A stretch of DNA of 64,000 nt from JANLVJ01 sp031363945 (lineage in GTDB: Bacteria > Bacteroidota > Bacteroidia > Sphingobacteriales > Sphingobacteriaceae): NCBI GenBank assembly GCA_031363945.1, contig JANLVJ010000028.1, positions 124,001 to 188,000 of the forward strand. The letters run 5' to 3'. This document shows, piece after piece, positions 26,047 through 34,762 of this stretch (positions are counted from its first letter, which is position 1; the number at the start of each line of letters is the position of its first letter). Below the pieces are notes generated by a model. The model was not told the origin of the DNA and searched no databases. It was given only the letters and a program-made list of their open reading frames with translations. The position numbers were made by a program, and so were the translations under genes.

Positions 26047-26574
26047 TTATTTAGGGTTAACCTTGAAATGAATTTCTTTTGTATCCCAGGCGAAAGTTAT
26101 CCCATCCGCTGTAATTGTATACTTCAGCTTTTCAAGGTGAGCAATAGTTTTAGCGGTTACATCTACTTTTAAAACATCCTGTGCTTTGTTGCTGTCATGT
26201 TCTGTACCCCATTGACCGGCATTTTTATTGAAGATGAGTGTCCATTTACTCTCATTATTCAATAATATAAAAAAAGCATATTTACCCTTAGCCAATGATT
26301 TTCCGTCGATTGCGACATTTTTATCAAATGACATGGTTGTTGCATCATTGGCACCTGCTCTCCAAACGGAACCAAATTTCTCAAGCCCACCATAAATCTT
26401 TCGGCCTTTTACAGAAGGTACACTATAAGTGATGGCAACTTTAACTCCATTGATGGTGCCAGCCGCAACAGCAGGTGGAGAGAGTACGGCTCCATTACTT
26501 CCTCCCATCTGGGCGAAAGTGCTGGTTCCACAGAGCATTGATCCAATAATTAATACGGTTGTTCCGATTTTCAT
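26047..26574 (-). CDS. DUF2911 domain-containing secreted protein
   Basis: The 175-residue protein has a cleavable signal peptide ending near TFAQ (about 22). A DUF2911 domain covers the rest: VKVAITYSVPSVKGRKI, then WRAGANDATTM, LAKGKYAFFI, WTLIFNKN and the C-terminal FAWDTKEIHFKV. Proteins of this family are exported in Bacteroidota; their function is not established. It stands alone, convergent with the lipoprotein gene and divergent from the CocE-type hydrolase gene. Confidence 0.9.
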   Translation of the reverse strand: MKIGTTVLIIGSMLCGTSTFAQMGGSNGAVLSPPAVAAGTINGVKVAITYSVPSVKGRKIYGGLEKFGSVWRAGANDATTMSFDKNVAIDGKSLAKGKYAFFILLNNESKWTLIFNKNAGQWGTEHDSNKAQDVLKVDVTAKTIAHLEKLKYTITADGITFAWDTKEIHFKVNPK

Positions 26575-26739
26575 CTTGTTTTTTGTTAGTATGAAGTAAA
26601 AATTGAGAAGACTTATACAAATCTTTAAATTACATTAGCACCAAGCTATAGGCATAATCCTACATACATACAGAACGGGTCTTTTGTTTATGGCCGATCA
26701 GCCAACCCTAATCTTAAATATCTAAATTATATTAACGCA

Positions 26740-28644
26740 ATGAAAAAACCAATATTGTTAATTTTTGGCTTCTTGCTTGCATTTAGCATCTGTAAAGCGC
26801 AGACTATAAATAGCACTGAAGCTGATAGTCTATATTATGTATCTCACTATAGTCTAAAAATGGTTAAGATTCAAATGCGCGATAAAATTAGCCTTTATGC
26901 AGAAGTTCATATTCCAAATGATGCATCTGCCACAAAACAGTATCCATTTTTAATGACCAGAACACCGTATAATGCAAAAGGTGATTCAAAAAGACTTTAT
27001 GCGAATCCTTCGTATGCAAAGTTGGTTCGTGAAGGCTATATATTTGTTTTTGAAGATGTTCGGGGCCGCTGGCGCTCTGAAGGAAAATTTGTGCATGAGC
27101 GTCCAGAAGGTAAAAACGCTGATAAAAAAAATCAGAAAGAAATTGATGAGAGTACAGATACCTATGATACACTTGACTGGCTGTTAGCCAATATTAAAGG
27201 TAACAACGGAAAAGCGGGAGCCTTCGGTGTTTCTTATCCGGGGTTTTATACAACAACAGCTGCATTGAGTAATCATCCGGCTTTAAAAGCAGTATCACCT
27301 CAAGCTCCGGTTACCGACTGGTTTAAAGGTGATGATGTGCATCATAATGGAGCCTTTTTCTGGATGGATTTCTTTACGTTTCTGCCATTTTTTGATAATG
27401 ATAATCCTGCAAATACCAAGGAACATAGTTTTGGCGTCTTGCCTTTTCTGGAGGCTGATAATTATGATTATTTCTTACATAAAGTAAGAACTCCAGAATA
27501 TGCAAACAGCCATTTGTACAAAGATTCTATACAGGCCTGGAATGATTTTAGAAACCATCCTGATAATGATTCATATTGGAGAGGAATGAACCCTCTGCCG
27601 CATGCGAATGCCATAAAAGCAGCTGTATTGACGGTTGGTGGCTGGTATGATGCAGAAGATTTATATGGCACTTTGAAAACGTATGAAACCATAAAAGCTC
27701 AAAGCCCAAAAACAGAAAATAAACTAGCCATGGGCCCATGGTCACATGGTGGCTGGTGGGCAAAAGGAGACTCACTCGGAAATACTTCTTTTGGTAGTCA
27801 GACAGGTACCTACTACATCGATAGTATCTTTATGCCTTTTATGAATGCTCATCTTAAAACCAGAAGTAAAGATAAACTTGCCGGAGCCACAGTATTCGAA
27901 ACCGGCACAAATATATGGCGAAAATTTAGTTCATGGCCTCCTTCGAATACAGCTGATAAGGCTGTATATCTAAGTGCTGATCAGAACCTGATATTTGAGC
28001 AACCACTTGCAAAAAATTCTTATTCTGAGTATTTGTCAGACCCCGCTCATCCTGTACCTTATCAGAATGTCGTTTCGTTTGAAAGAACCCGTGATTATAT
28101 GGTAGATGATCAGCGTTTTGCTTCTCGCAGACCTGATGTTATCAGCTTTGAATCGGCTCCTTTGCAAGATGATATGACCCTTGCAGGTGTAATCTCTGCT
28201 GATTTACTTGTTAGTCTAAGCACAACTGATGCTGACCTGGTTGTTAAGGTTATTGATGTTTTGCCGAGGCCATTAAACGCAAAAGAAGCTGACCGGGTTG
28301 GTTCAGCCTCAAATGTAGCACCTGAACAGGGCTACCAGCACCTAGTACGCGCTGAAATTATGCGGGGCAAATACCGCAACAGCCTTGAGAAGCCTGAGCC
28401 GTTTAAGCCCGGTGAGATTACCTCAGTGAAATTTGACCTGCCTGATCTCTTTCATACATTTAAGAAAGGTCATAAGATTATGGTGCAGATTCAAAGTTCC
28501 TGGTTCCCACTGGTTGACCGTAATCCACAGCAGTTTTTGAATATCTATAATGCGAAGGCTGAAGATTATATAAAGTCAACGATCCGTGTTTACCACGATA
28601 AAGATCATCCTAGTCACCTGGTATTTCACGTGCTGAAAGGCTAA
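26740..28644 (+). CDS. CocE/NonD-family serine hydrolase (X-Pro dipeptidyl-peptidase S15 type)
   Basis: The 634-residue protein has a signal peptide (to about residue 20, SICKAQ), so it is exported. The alpha/beta-hydrolase domain has TRTPYNAKGD, the Arg-Gly-rich VFEDVRGRWRSEG and the nucleophile elbow GVSYPG with Ser165. The C-terminal jelly-roll XPDP_C domain (about 400-630) contains KAVYLSAD and FHTFKKGHKIMVQIQSSWFP. Relatives include cocaine esterase, glutaryl-7-ACA acylase and alpha-amino-acid ester hydrolases, so the substrate cannot be stated. It is monocistronic and ends at a strong hairpin. Confidence 0.92.
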   Translation: MKKPILLIFGFLLAFSICKAQTINSTEADSLYYVSHYSLKMVKIQMRDKISLYAEVHIPNDASATKQYPFLMTRTPYNAKGDSKRLYANPSYAKLVREGYIFVFEDVRGRWRSEGKFVHERPEGKNADKKNQKEIDESTDTYDTLDWLLANIKGNNGKAGAFGVSYPGFYTTTAALSNHPALKAVSPQAPVTDWFKGDDVHHNGAFFWMDFFTFLPFFDNDNPANTKEHSFGVLPFLEADNYDYFLHKVRTPEYANSHLYKDSIQAWNDFRNHPDNDSYWRGMNPLPHANAIKAAVLTVGGWYDAEDLYGTLKTYETIKAQSPKTENKLAMGPWSHGGWWAKGDSLGNTSFGSQTGTYYIDSIFMPFMNAHLKTRSKDKLAGATVFETGTNIWRKFSSWPPSNTADKAVYLSADQNLIFEQPLAKNSYSEYLSDPAHPVPYQNVVSFERTRDYMVDDQRFASRRPDVISFESAPLQDDMTLAGVISADLLVSLSTTDADLVVKVIDVLPRPLNAKEADRVGSASNVAPEQGYQHLVRAEIMRGKYRNSLEKPEPFKPGEITSVKFDLPDLFHTFKKGHKIMVQIQSSWFPLVDRNPQQFLNIYNAKAEDYIKSTIRVYHDKDHPSHLVFHVLKG

Positions 28645-28667
28645 GACCCTATTATAATCTCATTTGC

Positions 28668-28705
28668 CCGATGCCCGATTCTAGCCCTGCTATATCGGGC
28701 ATCGG
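28668..28705. terminator. Terminator hairpin between convergent genes
   Basis: A perfect 12-bp stem CCGATGCCCGAT (28668-28679) with its complement (28694-28705) and a 14-base loop, followed by TATTTAATTT. It lies between the hydrolase gene stop and the SRPBCC gene stop, so it probably serves both. Confidence 0.78.
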
Positions 28706-28717
28706 TATTTAATTTAT

Positions 28718-29188
28718 TCAGGTTGCCAGTATTCCGAATTTTTCAATGAGTCTTTTCTCTCTGAAATCAAAAATATCTTTTAGTTGCTTTTTAACAGTTA
28801 ACGCATGGCCAATACGGCCAATGAAGCCTAGAGGTAGCTTATATTGCACAAGGTCAGTCATTTCTATGCCGCCTTTAATGACCTTAAAAAAATGAGAATG
28901 TTGCCATAAAGCATAAGGCCCAAAACGCTGCTCATCTATGAAATACTCCTTTTCTTTTACATGGGTTATTTCAGTCATCCAGAAAATCGGGATCCCAAGA
29001 ATGGGCGATATCGTATAGGTAATCAATTGACCTGGATACATTTTATCTGAAAAAGAATTACTTAGCTGATTAAATCCAATTGCTTCAGGGGTTATTTCTT
29101 TTAAATTAGTGGGTGAGGAAAAAAAATCCCATGCTTCATCCAGGCTGATAGGAATACGTGAAATGCGTTTAAGCGTATAATGTCCCAA
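28718..29188 (-). CDS. SRPBCC-fold ligand-binding protein
   Basis: The 156-residue protein matches the START/polyketide-cyclase-like SRPBCC fold. It has an N-terminal RIPISLDEAWDFFSSPTNLKEITP segment, the central IPIFWMTEITHVKEKEYFIDEQ, and a C-terminal helix with FREKRL. These proteins bind small hydrophobic ligands; no catalytic role can be given. There is no ATG: the first usable codon is TTG at 29186-29188, with an in-frame TAA three codons before it. The start is therefore TTG or the 5' end is altered. Confidence 0.86.
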   Translation of the reverse strand: MGHYTLKRISRIPISLDEAWDFFSSPTNLKEITPEAIGFNQLSNSFSDKMYPGQLITYTISPILGIPIFWMTEITHVKEKEYFIDEQRFGPYALWQHSHFFKVIKGGIEMTDLVQYKLPLGFIGRIGHALTVKKQLKDIFDFREKRLIEKFGILAT

Positions 29189-29298
29189 TGTTTTTATGCT
29201 ACGGTGAAAAATTGATTTATTTTACAATCAACACTATTACAGCTGATTTATTGCTTCAACTTTTGAATAGGCTAATTGTTTAACCAAATTTATCTCAA

Positions 29299-30201
29299 AT
29301 GCCCCTGTTATCAGTAATTCTCTTTTATGCAATTGTTCTATTTTCTGGTCAGGCAAATTCAAATACCAGCCATGCCCTAAAATTTCCCATTCATGCAGGT
29401 GCTGATAAAATATTGGTTTATAATGGGCAGGTTGGTATTGCGTATGATGATCAGGGAAAGGGACCTGTGACCCTGGTTTTTATTCATGGCTGGTGCCTTA
29501 ACAGGTCTTATTGGGCCGGGCAGGTTGCTGATTTTAAGATTCATTACAGAGTTATAACCCTTGATTTACCTGGTTTTGGAGCCTCTGGCAAAAACCGTAA
29601 AAACTGGTCTGTTGAAGCTTACGCCAGCGATATCACCGCTTTGCTGACCCAGTTAAATCTGCATGAGGTTATTTTGATCGGTCATTCAACAAGTGGGTCT
29701 GTAGCCCTTGAAGCTGCATTGCAAAATAAAACCCGGGTAATTGGGCTTGTCGGTATTGATAACTTTAAAGATATCGGTCAGATTGAGTCAGTAGATTCAA
29801 AAAAAGATGAAGCAAGTTTTTTTACTGCAGCAAGAATTAACTTCAAACCGCTCGCCTATGCTTATGCCAGTGAAGCACTATTTTCTAAGTCGACCGATAC
29901 GCTTGTAAAAAACAGGGTTCTTAGCGATCTTGGTAAGGCTGATTCATTAATTGCTATTGAATGTCTTGAAAGGGCGGGGATGTACGATGTTCTTCCCCAT
30001 CTTAAAAGGTTAAAAAAACGACTTTATCTGATCAATAGTGACCTGACCCCAACAGATACCACAGGGCTGGTCAAACAGGCAATTGGGTATAAGATATTCA
30101 CCCTTCACGGTACTGGTCATTTTCCAATGATTGAGAGCCCTGTAGAATTTAATAGTCTGCTTGCTAAAGCAGTTTTATTAATCAGTGGTCATAAAGATTA
30201 A
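29299..30201 (+). CDS. Exported alpha/beta hydrolase
   Basis: The 300-residue protein has an N-terminal hydrophobic signal (about 1-25). An alpha/beta-hydrolase fold follows, with the oxyanion HGW motif in FIHGWCLNRSYW, the nucleophile elbow GHSTSG, and the catalytic His in GTGHFPMIESP near the C-terminus. The Ser is in the usual position near residue 132. The substrate is unknown. It is divergent from the SRPBCC gene (110 bases between) and followed 99 bases later by a GH35 gene. Confidence 0.9.
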   Translation: MPLLSVILFYAIVLFSGQANSNTSHALKFPIHAGADKILVYNGQVGIAYDDQGKGPVTLVFIHGWCLNRSYWAGQVADFKIHYRVITLDLPGFGASGKNRKNWSVEAYASDITALLTQLNLHEVILIGHSTSGSVALEAALQNKTRVIGLVGIDNFKDIGQIESVDSKKDEASFFTAARINFKPLAYAYASEALFSKSTDTLVKNRVLSDLGKADSLIAIECLERAGMYDVLPHLKRLKKRLYLINSDLTPTDTTGLVKQAIGYKIFTLHGTGHFPMIESPVEFNSLLAKAVLLISGHKD

Positions 30202-30300
30202 AAATACCTGGTGCAAAAACTTTTTTTAGCCAGGAGCCTGATTCTTTCATTACTTTAACACTTACAAGCCGTTACCCTATTTCTCATTCTTGAATCATCG

Positions 30301-32880
30301 ATGAAAACGAGCAAAGCCTTTACGCTTACTTTTTGCATTATTTTACTGTTCAACCTGCATTGTCTGCAGAGCGCTATTGCCCAGAACGTTAATGATCATA
30401 TTTTTGCGTCGGCCCTGGCCGCCAAAACCAGTATTAGTTTTGATAACAGAGGATTTATTATCAAGGGTAAGCGCACATTTATTGTTTCTGCAGGCCTGGA
30501 ATATGCCAGAATTCCTCATGAACTCTGGGCAGATCGTTTACTGCGCTTAAAGCGGGCTGGTTTTAATTGTATTGAAATTTATACCATGTGGAATTTTCAT
30601 GAAGAACATGAAGGTGTATTTAATTTTTCAGGAGACCACGACCTTGATGTTTTTTTGAAACTGGTTAAACAGCTAGACCTTTATGCGATTGTACGTGTTG
30701 GCCCTTATTACTGTGCAGAATGGGACTTGGGTGGTTATCCATTATGGCTGCATTTTAAGGATAACCTGTTGCTGAGGCAGCCGAATATTGCTTTTCAAAA
30801 ATCTGTGGGCCTGTTCTTTAATAAGCTGCTACCAATTGTAAGTCGTAATCAAATTAATCATGGGGGTTCAGTAATACTTGTTCAACTTGAGAATGAACAT
30901 CCCAGTGGATGGGGTACCGATATGCCTAATTCCTATTTCAAGTTTTTACAGACCAAGGCCCTGAAATTGGGTATACAGGTTCCTTATTTTTTCAGTGGTT
31001 TGCACCATGGGAGTGATCCTGCTGGCAACAAACCTTCATTAGATGATTCTAAAAGGCCTAACCCTTGGCTTAGTACTGAATTCTGGTCAGTATGGTATAA
31101 TTATTATGGATCTAGTCAAAAAGATGCCGATATCTATGGAAGGCGCACCTGGAAAATTATAGCACATGGGGGCAATGGGTATAATTATTATATGGCGCAT
31201 GGGGGTACCAATTTTGCCTTTAGCAATAGCAATGAAGATGCGGCCTCTTATGATTATGGCGCAGCTGTTGGGCAAACAGGTGATCTTCGCCCTATTTATT
31301 ATCAGTTTAAGCGCAATGCATTATTTGCAAGAGGGTTCGAAGATATTCTTGAAAACAGCACTGATGGCGGCAATGCGTACAATTATCTCTGTGCAGATAC
31401 AGCTGTGCATATTACAAACAGGAAAAGTAAATCAGGTGATATTGTTTTTCTTGATAATAGTGGGTCTAGAACGATCAGTCTGAAATTAAATATTGATCAG
31501 CATGAGTTACCTGATAATGGGTTGCTTGATCTTGGCCCCCGAGAGATTTTTCCCCTGGTACATGATTTTCAGTTGGTAGCAGGAGTCAAACTTAACTGGG
31601 CTCTGACCCGTATACTAGGTATCAGCAAAGATAGAAATACAACTACGCTGGTAGTTTATGGCGATGCCAATGCCAATGCACAGTTAGTATTTACGGCTGA
31701 GACAAAAACCCGCTTTAGTGAAAATGCCAACCAATTCAAGAAAGAAAACGGGCAACTCCATTTACGCTTTCAATTTGACCCTTTAAAGCCGCAGGCGTAT
31801 GCATTTACAGCTGGCTCACAAACCATACGCGTGCTTGCAGTAAAGACTGAGCTGGCAGACCGTACCTGGTTTATACCAGTAAATACCAGAAATTTTATCG
31901 TGACTGGTCCTGAGTACATTGGCAAGGCAAGTATTGCTGCCAATCAGTTAAAGCTCAATACAGAACACTTTTGGGGGCAGGCAAATGTTTATCCAGTCTG
32001 GGTTAATGCTGATACATCCCTGGAGGGCTTAATAAATAAACCTGCTGTTTATGTTATTCATACAGACAGCCTGCCATTCAGTGGTAAATGGCTTGTTAAA
32101 CAGCAAACAGCTCCTGCTGCAACAAGTTTTGATGATAGTAAATGGAAAAGAAGTGAAAAGCCATTACAAATGGGTGCTGATGGTGACCTCAGTCCTGATG
32201 CATGGTATCGTGCGAAAATTACTATTGATACTGCGGGGCTGTATACATTAAGAGTTAAAAATGGGGGTGACCGTCAGTTGGTTTATATTGATAATATTGT
32301 TGCCAATTCAGGTTCAATCAGCAAAACCGAACTACAGCTCATGCTTGATAAAGGAATTCACACCCTGGCAATCTTTACTGCACATGATGGCCGGGATAAA
32401 CTATATAATTATATTGAGGCCCTAAAAAATAAAGACGTTAAAGGATTGGCTGATTCGGTCATACTTCAAAAAGGGAATACCCGAATTAATATTACAGGCT
32501 GGCGAATGAAGGGTGGACAGGGTATTTACCTGACCGGTAATCCATTTACTCCAATTGATAGCAGGCCGAATCTCGCCGGCCCCCGTTACTATAAAAATTC
32601 TTTTCAACTACATAGTTCAGGTGATTTAAGTAAGAGTATGTGGCGTATTAGTTTTGAAGGGCTTGGACATGGGTCTGTTTATATAAATGAGCATAATATT
32701 GGACGTTACCCCGAAAAAATCCCTGTTCAAAGCATGTATATTCCTGAATGCTGGTTACATAATGGAGAAAACAACGTGGTTGTTTTTGATGAAGATGGTT
32801 TTAGCCCGGTTAAAATCAGAATTAAGGCTGAATCTATTGCCAGCAAAGATCTGGATATTCTTAATTTTCGATTGAAGTAA
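30301..32880 (+). CDS. Glycoside hydrolase family 35 beta-galactosidase
   Basis: The 859-residue protein is exported (signal to about residue 27, SAIAQ). The GH35 barrel shows SAGLEYARIPHELW, YTMWNFHE, VRVGPYYCAEWDLGGYP, the acid/base Glu199 in QLENEH and the nucleophile Glu260 in STEFWSVW. The C-terminal part (about 580-850) contains jelly-roll and galactose-binding-like regions. It should remove terminal beta-galactose from glycans in the periplasm or at the surface. No SusC/SusD pair is adjacent, so it is not in a visible utilisation locus. Confidence 0.93.
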   Translation: MKTSKAFTLTFCIILLFNLHCLQSAIAQNVNDHIFASALAAKTSISFDNRGFIIKGKRTFIVSAGLEYARIPHELWADRLLRLKRAGFNCIEIYTMWNFHEEHEGVFNFSGDHDLDVFLKLVKQLDLYAIVRVGPYYCAEWDLGGYPLWLHFKDNLLLRQPNIAFQKSVGLFFNKLLPIVSRNQINHGGSVILVQLENEHPSGWGTDMPNSYFKFLQTKALKLGIQVPYFFSGLHHGSDPAGNKPSLDDSKRPNPWLSTEFWSVWYNYYGSSQKDADIYGRRTWKIIAHGGNGYNYYMAHGGTNFAFSNSNEDAASYDYGAAVGQTGDLRPIYYQFKRNALFARGFEDILENSTDGGNAYNYLCADTAVHITNRKSKSGDIVFLDNSGSRTISLKLNIDQHELPDNGLLDLGPREIFPLVHDFQLVAGVKLNWALTRILGISKDRNTTTLVVYGDANANAQLVFTAETKTRFSENANQFKKENGQLHLRFQFDPLKPQAYAFTAGSQTIRVLAVKTELADRTWFIPVNTRNFIVTGPEYIGKASIAANQLKLNTEHFWGQANVYPVWVNADTSLEGLINKPAVYVIHTDSLPFSGKWLVKQQTAPAATSFDDSKWKRSEKPLQMGADGDLSPDAWYRAKITIDTAGLYTLRVKNGGDRQLVYIDNIVANSGSISKTELQLMLDKGIHTLAIFTAHDGRDKLYNYIEALKNKDVKGLADSVILQKGNTRINITGWRMKGGQGIYLTGNPFTPIDSRPNLAGPRYYKNSFQLHSSGDLSKSMWRISFEGLGHGSVYINEHNIGRYPEKIPVQSMYIPECWLHNGENNVVVFDEDGFSPVKIRIKAESIASKDLDILNFRLK

Positions 32881-32991
32881 TTTTGAATAGTAGAGCTCAT
32901 GTAATAATGGCGATACTTCTGGAAAATGCCAGGTTTATTTTAAGCCACGGCATTCATTTTGTTTCAATAGAATGAAAAAAACACAATTTTT

Positions 32992-33303
32992 ATGAAAAAT
33001 GACTTTAGCAAACAGGCTCATAAATTTGGGCACGATCTTGAAGATAAATTCCAGAATGACCGCGGTCAGAAAGGTAACTTTTTAGGCGGTTTTTTAATGG
33101 GTGCATTGCTGGGTGCGGGTGTAACCTTGTTGTGCACCCCTAAAAAGGGCGAAGATGTTCAGCATGATCTTGCTGAAGGTTGGGGTCAGGTAAAAAGCAA
33201 GGCTGGAAAATGGTCTGAAAAAGCTGGAGAGTGGGTAAAAGATGTTAGCGATACAGCTAAAAGCACTGTTAACGAAGAAATTAATAAGGCAAAAACTAGC
33301 TAG
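32992..33303 (+). CDS. YtxH domain-containing small membrane protein
   Basis: The 103-residue protein has one Gly/Ala-rich membrane segment (about 30-48, FLGGFLMGALLGAGVTLL) followed by CTPKKGED and an amphipathic Lys/Ser/Glu-rich helix. This is the YtxH pattern. Such proteins are often stress-induced in bacteria, and function is otherwise unknown. It is a single gene between GH35 and a convergent deaminase gene. The low-complexity tail (WSEKAGEWVKDV) is usual for the family. Confidence 0.88.
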   Translation: MKNDFSKQAHKFGHDLEDKFQNDRGQKGNFLGGFLMGALLGAGVTLLCTPKKGEDVQHDLAEGWGQVKSKAGKWSEKAGEWVKDVSDTAKSTVNEEINKAKTS

Positions 33304-33353
33304 AAAATTAATTGCCATAACAGTTCGATGATAATTGCCCTCTGGGTTTTTTA

Positions 33354-34295
33354 TTACAAGATAGTTTCCTGGTTTTTAAATCCTAAAATGCCGAGAAGAC
33401 CTCCGGTATGGATAAAAAGTATTGAACTCTTTTGAGGAAAGTAACTTTCTTTTATGAGATTAGTCAGGGCAAGATAGGCCTTGGCCGTATAAACCGGCTC
33501 AAGCAGAATACCCGTAGCGGCAATAAAGCCAAACATGAATGTCAATAGTTCTGGATTCACTTTTGCATAACCTCCGCAGTGATAGTTATGGTGAAAATTA
33601 ATTGGCAGACTGCCATGCTCAGGTAAATAATTAAACTCCTGCCCGAGGTATTCTGCTCCTCTAAGAACTACAATGCTTTCGACACGTGTGTTCAAGCCTT
33701 TCCTATAGATTCCCATGGCTATTCCTGTTGCTGTAGTGGCCGTGCCACTTGCAAGAACGATATGTGAATAGCTACGTTTAAATTCATCTACCATTTCAGC
33801 GCACCCTAGTAATGCTTCAACGCTGCTTCCACCTTCGGGTATATAATACGTATTGGCATCAAGCAATTTACTTATCAGGCTTTCTTTATCCTGATATGTT
33901 TCTCTTGAAACAAATATTAATTTCATTCCAAATGACTGGCATAAAAATAAGGTTTCATTTAATTCAGCAGGTTTTTCTCCCCGAACGATACCTGTACTTT
34001 TGAGGTTGTTCATAGCAGCAAGACATGCTGTTGCAAGCAGGTGATTGGAATAAGCACCGCCAAAAGTTAAAATGCCTGTTTTACGTTGCATCAGTACTGA
34101 GGCGAGAATGTATTTTAACTTTCTCCATTTGTTTCCTGAAATAAATGGATGAATCAGGTCATCCCGTTTTATGTATACACTGACGTTTGCGGCTTTAAAT
34201 AATGGATCGTGGATTTCCTGTTCTTCGGTAAAAAGTTTAAAAAGGTCAGAAGCTTTTTTGGGTAAAATCAGCACCCTGCAAGTTAGTAAATTCAA
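33354..34295 (-). CDS. PLP-dependent ACC deaminase / D-cysteine desulfhydrase family protein
   Basis: The 313-residue fold-type II PLP enzyme shows VYIKRDDLIHPFISGNKWRKLKY near residues 40-62, with the Lys of GNK as the expected PLP attachment site. Then come TFGGAYSNH near 98, YYIPEGGSS near 150 and ASGTATTATG near 182. It may act on D-cysteine or 1-aminocyclopropane-1-carboxylate. No ATG precedes the conserved part; the best start is TTG at 34293-34295, or GTG seven codons in, with an in-frame TGA further upstream. It diverges from a small hypothetical gene. Confidence 0.88.
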   Translation of the reverse strand: MNLLTCRVLILPKKASDLFKLFTEEQEIHDPLFKAANVSVYIKRDDLIHPFISGNKWRKLKYILASVLMQRKTGILTFGGAYSNHLLATACLAAMNNLKSTGIVRGEKPAELNETLFLCQSFGMKLIFVSRETYQDKESLISKLLDANTYYIPEGGSSVEALLGCAEMVDEFKRSYSHIVLASGTATTATGIAMGIYRKGLNTRVESIVVLRGAEYLGQEFNYLPEHGSLPINFHHNYHCGGYAKVNPELLTFMFGFIAATGILLEPVYTAKAYLALTNLIKESYFPQKSSILFIHTGGLLGILGFKNQETIL

Positions 34296-34337
34296 TTTAC
34301 CACCATTAGCTGTTAAAAGGTAACAATAGGGTCAGAG

Positions 34338-34369
34338 TTGCGTAAAATACTGATTGTATGCTATTTTTC
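34338..34369 (+). promoter_or_regulatory. Possible promoter of the 114-residue hypothetical gene
   Basis: A TTG at 34338-34340, 21 bases of spacer and TATTTTTC (34362-34369) resemble TTTG/TAnnTTTG with one mismatch in each box. The ATG follows at 34379. The match is suggestive only. Confidence 0.3.
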
Positions 34370-34378
34370 CGAAATTGA

Positions 34379-34723
34379 ATGAAACGATATTTTAAAAATA
34401 GGTTTGGTCAATTAATAGAACTTGACATAAACCATTATTACCTGAATGGTGAACTAAAGCGGGTCAATATTTATATCATAAAAAATGGGAAGACTCAGTT
34501 TTTGCATACATTGTTTTTTGCAAAGCAAGTTTTACTTGACTATTATCAGCTTGTTGAGCTGGGTGATTTTAGTTCAGATCTTCATCAGGCCGATTCATTT
34601 TCAGATCATCCTTTTTATTTGTTTTGTTCACCAGCCGAGATTGAAGACTTTAAACGGTTTTATCCCCGGGTAATGATCTTGCGTGAAGATCGAACCATTG
34701 TCAATTTTGGGCTTTTTGCTTGA
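34379..34723 (+). CDS. Hypothetical protein, 114 residues
   Basis: No family recognised. The protein is soluble, rich in Phe, Tyr, Leu and Asp, with no signal peptide, and shows beta-strand-like segments (QLIELDINHYYLNGELKRVNIY) before a helical middle. It starts 39 bases ahead of xseA on the same strand and may share its transcript. Coding potential is supported by the frame length and neighbour spacing only. Confidence 0.65.
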   Translation: MKRYFKNRFGQLIELDINHYYLNGELKRVNIYIIKNGKTQFLHTLFFAKQVLLDYYQLVELGDFSSDLHQADSFSDHPFYLFCSPAEIEDFKRFYPRVMILREDRTIVNFGLFA

Positions 34724-34762
34724 TCTGCCCTCTTTTTAGGATTATTCGCATCTTTGTATTGC

